A DNA stretch of 9,345 nucleotides from NCBI GenBank assembly GCA_948665105.1, contig CAPNGW010000078.1, positions 1 through 9,345 of the forward strand, given 5' to 3'. Below the pieces are notes generated by a model. The model had not been told where the DNA came from. It saw only the letters and a program-made list of their open reading frames with translations, and did not search any database. Origin of the DNA: an uncultured Lachnospiraceae bacterium (lineage in GTDB: Bacteria > Bacillota > Clostridia > Lachnospirales > Lachnospiraceae). Positions 5,950 to 9,345 of this stretch are shown in pieces. Positions within the stretch are counted from its first letter, which is position 1. Every line of letters begins with the position of its first letter. The position numbers were made by a program, and so were the translations under genes.

Positions 5950-6402
5950 ATGTCAAAAGTAAACGAAAGCGAATCTGCCATGAAGAAAACAACAGAAGAG
6001 TTGCTGCTTCTTTTAAAAAACACATCAAATATTAATACATATCTCCAGCAACAGAAGGACAGCATACATACCTTGGAACTCCCGGAGGCTCTGGAACAGC
6101 TTCTCACCGAAAAATCCATTTCCAAAGGCGACTGCATCCGCCGGTCCGGACTGGATAGAACCTATTGCTACCAGATTTTTTCCGGAGTAAAAAGACCTTC
6201 CCGGGACAAGCTTTTGGCTTTATGTTTTGCCATGAGCTTGACTGCAGATGAAGCACAGGTACTGTTAAAGCAAACCGGCTATGTTATGCTGTATGCCAAA
6301 AATGAACGAGACAGCGTCATTCTTTTTTCCCTCTATCATAAGCTGACTTTAACTGCCACCAACGAGCTGTTGTTTGATATTGGGCTCCCGCCCATAGAAT
6401 AA
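5950..6402 (+). CDS. HTH regulator paired with the divergent Ser/Thr kinase
   Basis: The longest form has 150 residues. No ribosome binding site precedes 5950, and the ATG at 5980 (MKKTTEELLLLLK, 140 residues) is an equally reasonable start. A helical N-terminus (about 13-40) precedes a helix-turn-helix domain of XRE-like type at about 45-105, with ISKGDCIRRSGLDRTYCYQI as the core and SGVKRPSRDKLLALCFAM following. The C-terminal 40 residues (LYAKNERDSVILFSLYH...LTATNELLFDIGL) form a helical tail. I recall small HTH proteins of this pattern beside Ser/Thr kinases in gut Clostridia, but cannot verify that here. It faces away from the kinase gene and ends before the rpoC terminator. A role as kinase substrate or as regulator of the shared intergenic region is inference. 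Confidence 0.82.
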   Translation: MSKVNESESAMKKTTEELLLLLKNTSNINTYLQQQKDSIHTLELPEALEQLLTEKSISKGDCIRRSGLDRTYCYQIFSGVKRPSRDKLLALCFAMSLTADEAQVLLKQTGYVMLYAKNERDSVILFSLYHKLTLTATNELLFDIGLPPIE

Positions 6403-6410
6403 TAACACAC

Positions 6411-6514
6411 AAAAAGAGGCCGCCGCAAAATCTGAATTTTTCACAATATAAGCTTGATAACCCATGGGCACAAATACCTTATATTGTGTAAACCCGTCAT
6501 TTTGCGACAGCCTC
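6411..6514 (-). terminator. Rho-independent terminator of rpoC built on a 99-base inverted repeat
   Basis: Arms 6416-6452 and 6478-6514 are 37 bases each. Their outer 16 bases (GAGGCYGYCGCAAAAT) and inner 11 bases (CACAATATAAG) pair almost perfectly around a 10-base mismatched bubble, and the 25-base loop holds CCCATGGG. Read on the minus strand, 33 bases after the rpoC stop, the stem ends in GGCCTC followed by TTTTT, a good terminator. On the plus strand no T-run follows. The end motif is shared with the element at 1920-1995. Confidence 0.75.
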
Positions 6515-6547
6515 AACCTAAACCTTATTCTTTTACAGGAATGGCTC

Positions 6548-9345
6548 TTATTCTTCTACAAGAACCTCTTCTTCCATGATATCTTCGTCCACTTCGTCGA
6601 AGTCGTCCTCTGCTTCATCGAATATATCCTCTTCCTCAAAGTCCTCTTCCATCATATCGCTGTAGTACTCTTCTTTTTCGTACTCATAGGCTCCTGCAAA
6701 ATCCATGTCCTCCATGATGTGATTGTCAGAGCTCAGGCGGATATCACGATAGCGCTTCATGCCGGTTCCGGCAGGAATCAGCTTACCGATAATAACATTT
6801 TCCTTAAGACCAATCAGCGGGTCCACCTTGCCCTTGATGGCGGCCTCGGTGAGCACCTTTGTGGTCTCCTGGAAGGACGCCGCAGACAGGAAGGAGTTGG
6901 TGGCCAGAGATGCCTTTGTGATACCAAGCATCACCTGCTTGCCGTCTGCAAGTTCTAAACCGTCCGCCTCCAGCCTTGCGTTTTCATCCTCATAGTCCAG
7001 AATGTCTACCAGCGTGCCCGGAAGGAAATCGGAATCGCCGTTAGTCTCAATGCGGATTTTCTTCAGCATCTGGCGCACGATAACCTCGATATGCTTATCG
7101 TTGATTTCCACACCCTGAAGGCGGTATACACGCTGAACCTCCTGGATCATGTAATCCTGCACCGCACGGACGCCCTTAATCTTCAGAATGTCGTGGGGAT
7201 TGACACTACCTTCGGTGAGCTCGTCGCCCGCTTCCAGCACGGCCCCGTCCATAATCTTAATCCGGGAGCCATAGGGGATCAGATACGCTTTGCTCTCACC
7301 GGTCTCATTGTTGGTGACAATGATTTCACGCTTCTTCTTGGTGTCCTTGAGGGTTGCCACACCGCCAAACTCTGTGATGATGGCAAGTCCCTTGGGCTTT
7401 CTGGCCTCAAACAGCTCCTCTACACGAGGAAGACCCTGTGTAATGTCGTCTCCGGCCACACCGCCTGTATGGAAGGTACGCATGGTAAGCTGTGTACCCG
7501 GCTCACCGATGGACTGGGCAGCGATGATACCCACTGCTTCACCCACCTGCACGGATTGTCCGGTGGCCATGTTGGCACCGTAGCATTTTGCGCAGACACC
7601 GATGTGGGAGCGGCAGGTTAAGATGGTACGAATCTTCACTTTGGTCAAAGGCTCGCCCTTCTCGTCCACACCCTGACTCATCACCAGAGCTGCACGCCTG
7701 GGCGTAATCATATGGTTTGCCTTAACCAGAACATTTCCGTCCTTATCGCAGATGTTCTCACAGGCAAAACGTCCTGTAATCCGCTCCTGGAGGCTCTCAA
7801 TCTCTTCTTTTCCGTCCATGAAGGCCTTCACGTACATGCCCGGAATTTCCTTGCCCTCGCAGCAATCGCTTTCCCGGATAATCAAATCCTGGGAGACGTC
7901 CACCAGACGCCTGGTCAGGTAACCGGAGTCAGCGGTACGAAGGGCCGTATCGGACAGACCCTTACGGGCGCCATGGGCGGACATGAAGTATTCCAGTACG
8001 TCCAAGCCTTCCCGGAAGTTGGATTTAATGGGCAGCTCAATGGTTCTTCCGGTGGTGTCTGCCATCAGGCCACGCATACCGGCCAGCTGCTTAATCTGTT
8101 TATCGGAACCACGGGCTCCGGAATCAGCCATCATAAAGATATTGTTGTATGCATCCAGGCCGTCCAAAAGCTCCTTGGTGAGAATATCATCAGTTTCCTT
8201 CCAGGTTTCCACCACTTCCTTATAACGCTCTTCCTCGGTAATCAGACCACGCTTGTAGTTCTTGGTAATCCGGTCCACTGTATCCTGGGCATTCTTAATC
8301 AGTTCCGGCTTCTTAGCAGGCACGGTCATATCGGAAATGGAAACGGTCATGGCCGCTCTGGTGGAATATTTGTACCCCATGGCCTTGATGTCGTCCAGCA
8401 CCTCCGCAGTCTTTGTTGCACCGTGGATGTTGATTACCTTTTCCAGAATCTGCTTCAAGCCCTTCTTGCCCACATGGAAATCCACTTCCTGCTTAAAGAG
8501 GTTTTCCGGATTGCTTCTGTCTACAAAGCCCAAATCCTGAGGCAAAATCTCATTGAAAATAAACCGGCCCAAGGTGGATTCCATCCATCCGGTGACCTTC
8601 TCCCCTTCTGCGTTGGTCCGCACTGTGCGCACCTTGATTCGGGAGTGCAAGGTCAATGCACCGTTCTCGTAAGCCAAAATAGCTTCGTTTACATTCTTAA
8701 AGCACTTGCCTTCCCCCAATACCCCGGGACGCTCCTGGGTCAGATAGTAGATGCCCAGCACCATATCCTGAGAGGGAACGGCCACGGGGCCGCCGTCGGA
8801 GGGCTTTAAGAGGTTGTTGGGTGACAGCAGCAGGAAGCGGCACTCCGCCTGAGCCTCAACGGACAGGGGAAGATGTACGGCCATCTGGTCGCCGTCAAAG
8901 TCCGCATTGTATGCGGTACATACCAGAGGATGCAGCTTGATGGCCTTACCCTCTACCAGGATAGGCTCAAATGCCTGGATACCCAGACGGTGCAGGGTAG
9001 GCGCACGGTTCAGCATCACGGGATGCTCTTTGATAACCTCCTCCAAAACGTCCCACACCTCAGTCTGCAGACGCTCCACCATCTTCTTTGCACTCTTGAT
9101 ATTATGGGCGGTATTGTTTGCCACCAGCTCCTTCATTACAAAGGGCTTAAATAATTCAATAGCCATCTCCTTGGGGAGACCACACTGATAAATCTTAAGC
9201 TCGGGCCCAACCACGATAACGGAACGCCCGGAATAGTCCACACGTTTGCCCAGAAGGTTCTGACGAAACCGTCCGGATTTACCCTTAAGCATATCGGATA
9301 AGGACTTTAAGGCACGGTTGCCCGGTCCGGTGACGGGGCGTCCAC
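6548..9345 (-). CDS. rpoC: DNA-directed RNA polymerase beta' subunit, 5' end outside the window
   Basis: The frame is open to the right edge; about 931 C-terminal residues are visible, starting GRPVTGPGNRALKSLSD. The beta' subunit forms half of the RNA polymerase active centre. Key parts in order: the lid/rudder region QNLLGKRVDYSGRSV; the catalytic Mg-binding NADFDGD (Asp codons within about 8888-8902); bridge helix and trigger loop (MADSGARGS..., then GLSDTALRTADSGYLTRR) with no large insertion, as is usual in Firmicutes; the second zinc site, with CRSHIGVCAKC as its end; and QSIGEPGTQLTMRTFHTGG. The last 45 or so residues are a strongly acidic Asp/Glu tail ending EEEVLVEE. rpoB would be expected further upstream, beyond the right edge. 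A hairpin terminator follows the stop. No rpsL/rpsG genes follow on this strand within the window. Identification is certain. Confidence 0.99.
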   Translation of the reverse strand, partial: GRPVTGPGNRALKSLSDMLKGKSGRFRQNLLGKRVDYSGRSVIVVGPELKIYQCGLPKEMAIELFKPFVMKELVANNTAHNIKSAKKMVERLQTEVWDVLEEVIKEHPVMLNRAPTLHRLGIQAFEPILVEGKAIKLHPLVCTAYNADFDGDQMAVHLPLSVEAQAECRFLLLSPNNLLKPSDGGPVAVPSQDMVLGIYYLTQERPGVLGEGKCFKNVNEAILAYENGALTLHSRIKVRTVRTNAEGEKVTGWMESTLGRFIFNEILPQDLGFVDRSNPENLFKQEVDFHVGKKGLKQILEKVINIHGATKTAEVLDDIKAMGYKYSTRAAMTVSISDMTVPAKKPELIKNAQDTVDRITKNYKRGLITEEERYKEVVETWKETDDILTKELLDGLDAYNNIFMMADSGARGSDKQIKQLAGMRGLMADTTGRTIELPIKSNFREGLDVLEYFMSAHGARKGLSDTALRTADSGYLTRRLVDVSQDLIIRESDCCEGKEIPGMYVKAFMDGKEEIESLQERITGRFACENICDKDGNVLVKANHMITPRRAALVMSQGVDEKGEPLTKVKIRTILTCRSHIGVCAKCYGANMATGQSVQVGEAVGIIAAQSIGEPGTQLTMRTFHTGGVAGDDITQGLPRVEELFEARKPKGLAIITEFGGVATLKDTKKKREIIVTNNETGESKAYLIPYGSRIKIMDGAVLEAGDELTEGSVNPHDILKIKGVRAVQDYMIQEVQRVYRLQGVEINDKHIEVIVRQMLKKIRIETNGDSDFLPGTLVDILDYEDENARLEADGLELADGKQVMLGITKASLATNSFLSAASFQETTKVLTEAAIKGKVDPLIGLKENVIIGKLIPAGTGMKRYRDIRLSSDNHIMEDMDFAGAYEYEKEEYYSDMMEEDFEEEDIFDEAEDDFDEVDEDIMEEEVLVEE

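Noticed and set aside
5717..5962. 81-residue plus-strand frame and 65-residue minus-strand frames within the palindrome
   Set aside because: They have Arg/Cys/Gly-rich random composition and run through inverted-repeat DNA. No ribosome binding site or domain is seen.
7712..8809. 365-residue open frame on the plus strand inside rpoC
   Set aside because: It lies fully antisense to strongly conserved rpoC sequence and has no ribosome binding site or recognisable domain. It is a by-product of rpoC codon use, as are the plus-strand frames at 7091-7621 and 8873-9188.

Overview
The window looks like a chromosomal segment of a low-to-mid GC Firmicute, most likely a Lachnospiraceae-type Clostridium relative. 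That placement is an inference. It rests on an RpoC lacking the large trigger-loop insertion of Proteobacteria, strong AAGGAG/GGAGG ribosome binding sites, and protein families (HTH plus Ser/Thr kinase pairs, Ltp-type surface proteins, twin-domain lipoproteins) typical of gut Clostridia. No tRNA, rRNA, CRISPR array or intact transposase was seen.

Layout. Positions 1-1712 (+) hold two consecutive genes for helical-repeat (Sel1/TPR-like) proteins: the first is cut by the left edge, the second has an N-terminal membrane anchor. A 293-base gap follows, with a possible reading-frame remnant (about 1713-1902) and a 76-base inverted-repeat element (1920-1995). That element sits just behind the stop of a minus-strand lipoprotein gene (2006-2965), which carries two tandem copies of an unrecognised domain. 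Upstream, on the same strand, is a membrane-anchored protein with three 50-residue repeats of the Ltp type (3094-3816), the family known for phage superinfection exclusion. It is divergent from a small XRE repressor-like gene (3975-4295), and the shared intergenic region has a good promoter and two candidate operators.

Next comes a divergent pair: a Hanks-type Ser/Thr kinase with C-terminal membrane helices (4414-5580, minus) and an HTH protein (5950-6402, plus). The 369-base gap between them is almost filled by a 329-base imperfect palindrome with 70-base arms. The arms' outer ends contain promoter-like sequences pointing at both genes. The rest of the window (6548-9345, minus) is the C-terminal three quarters or so of rpoC, ending in a strongly acidic tail and followed by a 99-base hairpin terminator. 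That hairpin shares a 16-base end motif with the inverted repeat at 1920-1995.

The window therefore reads as a housekeeping gene (rpoC) next to an accessory stretch of small regulators, surface proteins and a kinase. The best candidates for something undescribed are the kinase/HTH pair with its palindromic promoter region, and the Ltp-like protein controlled by a divergent repressor.
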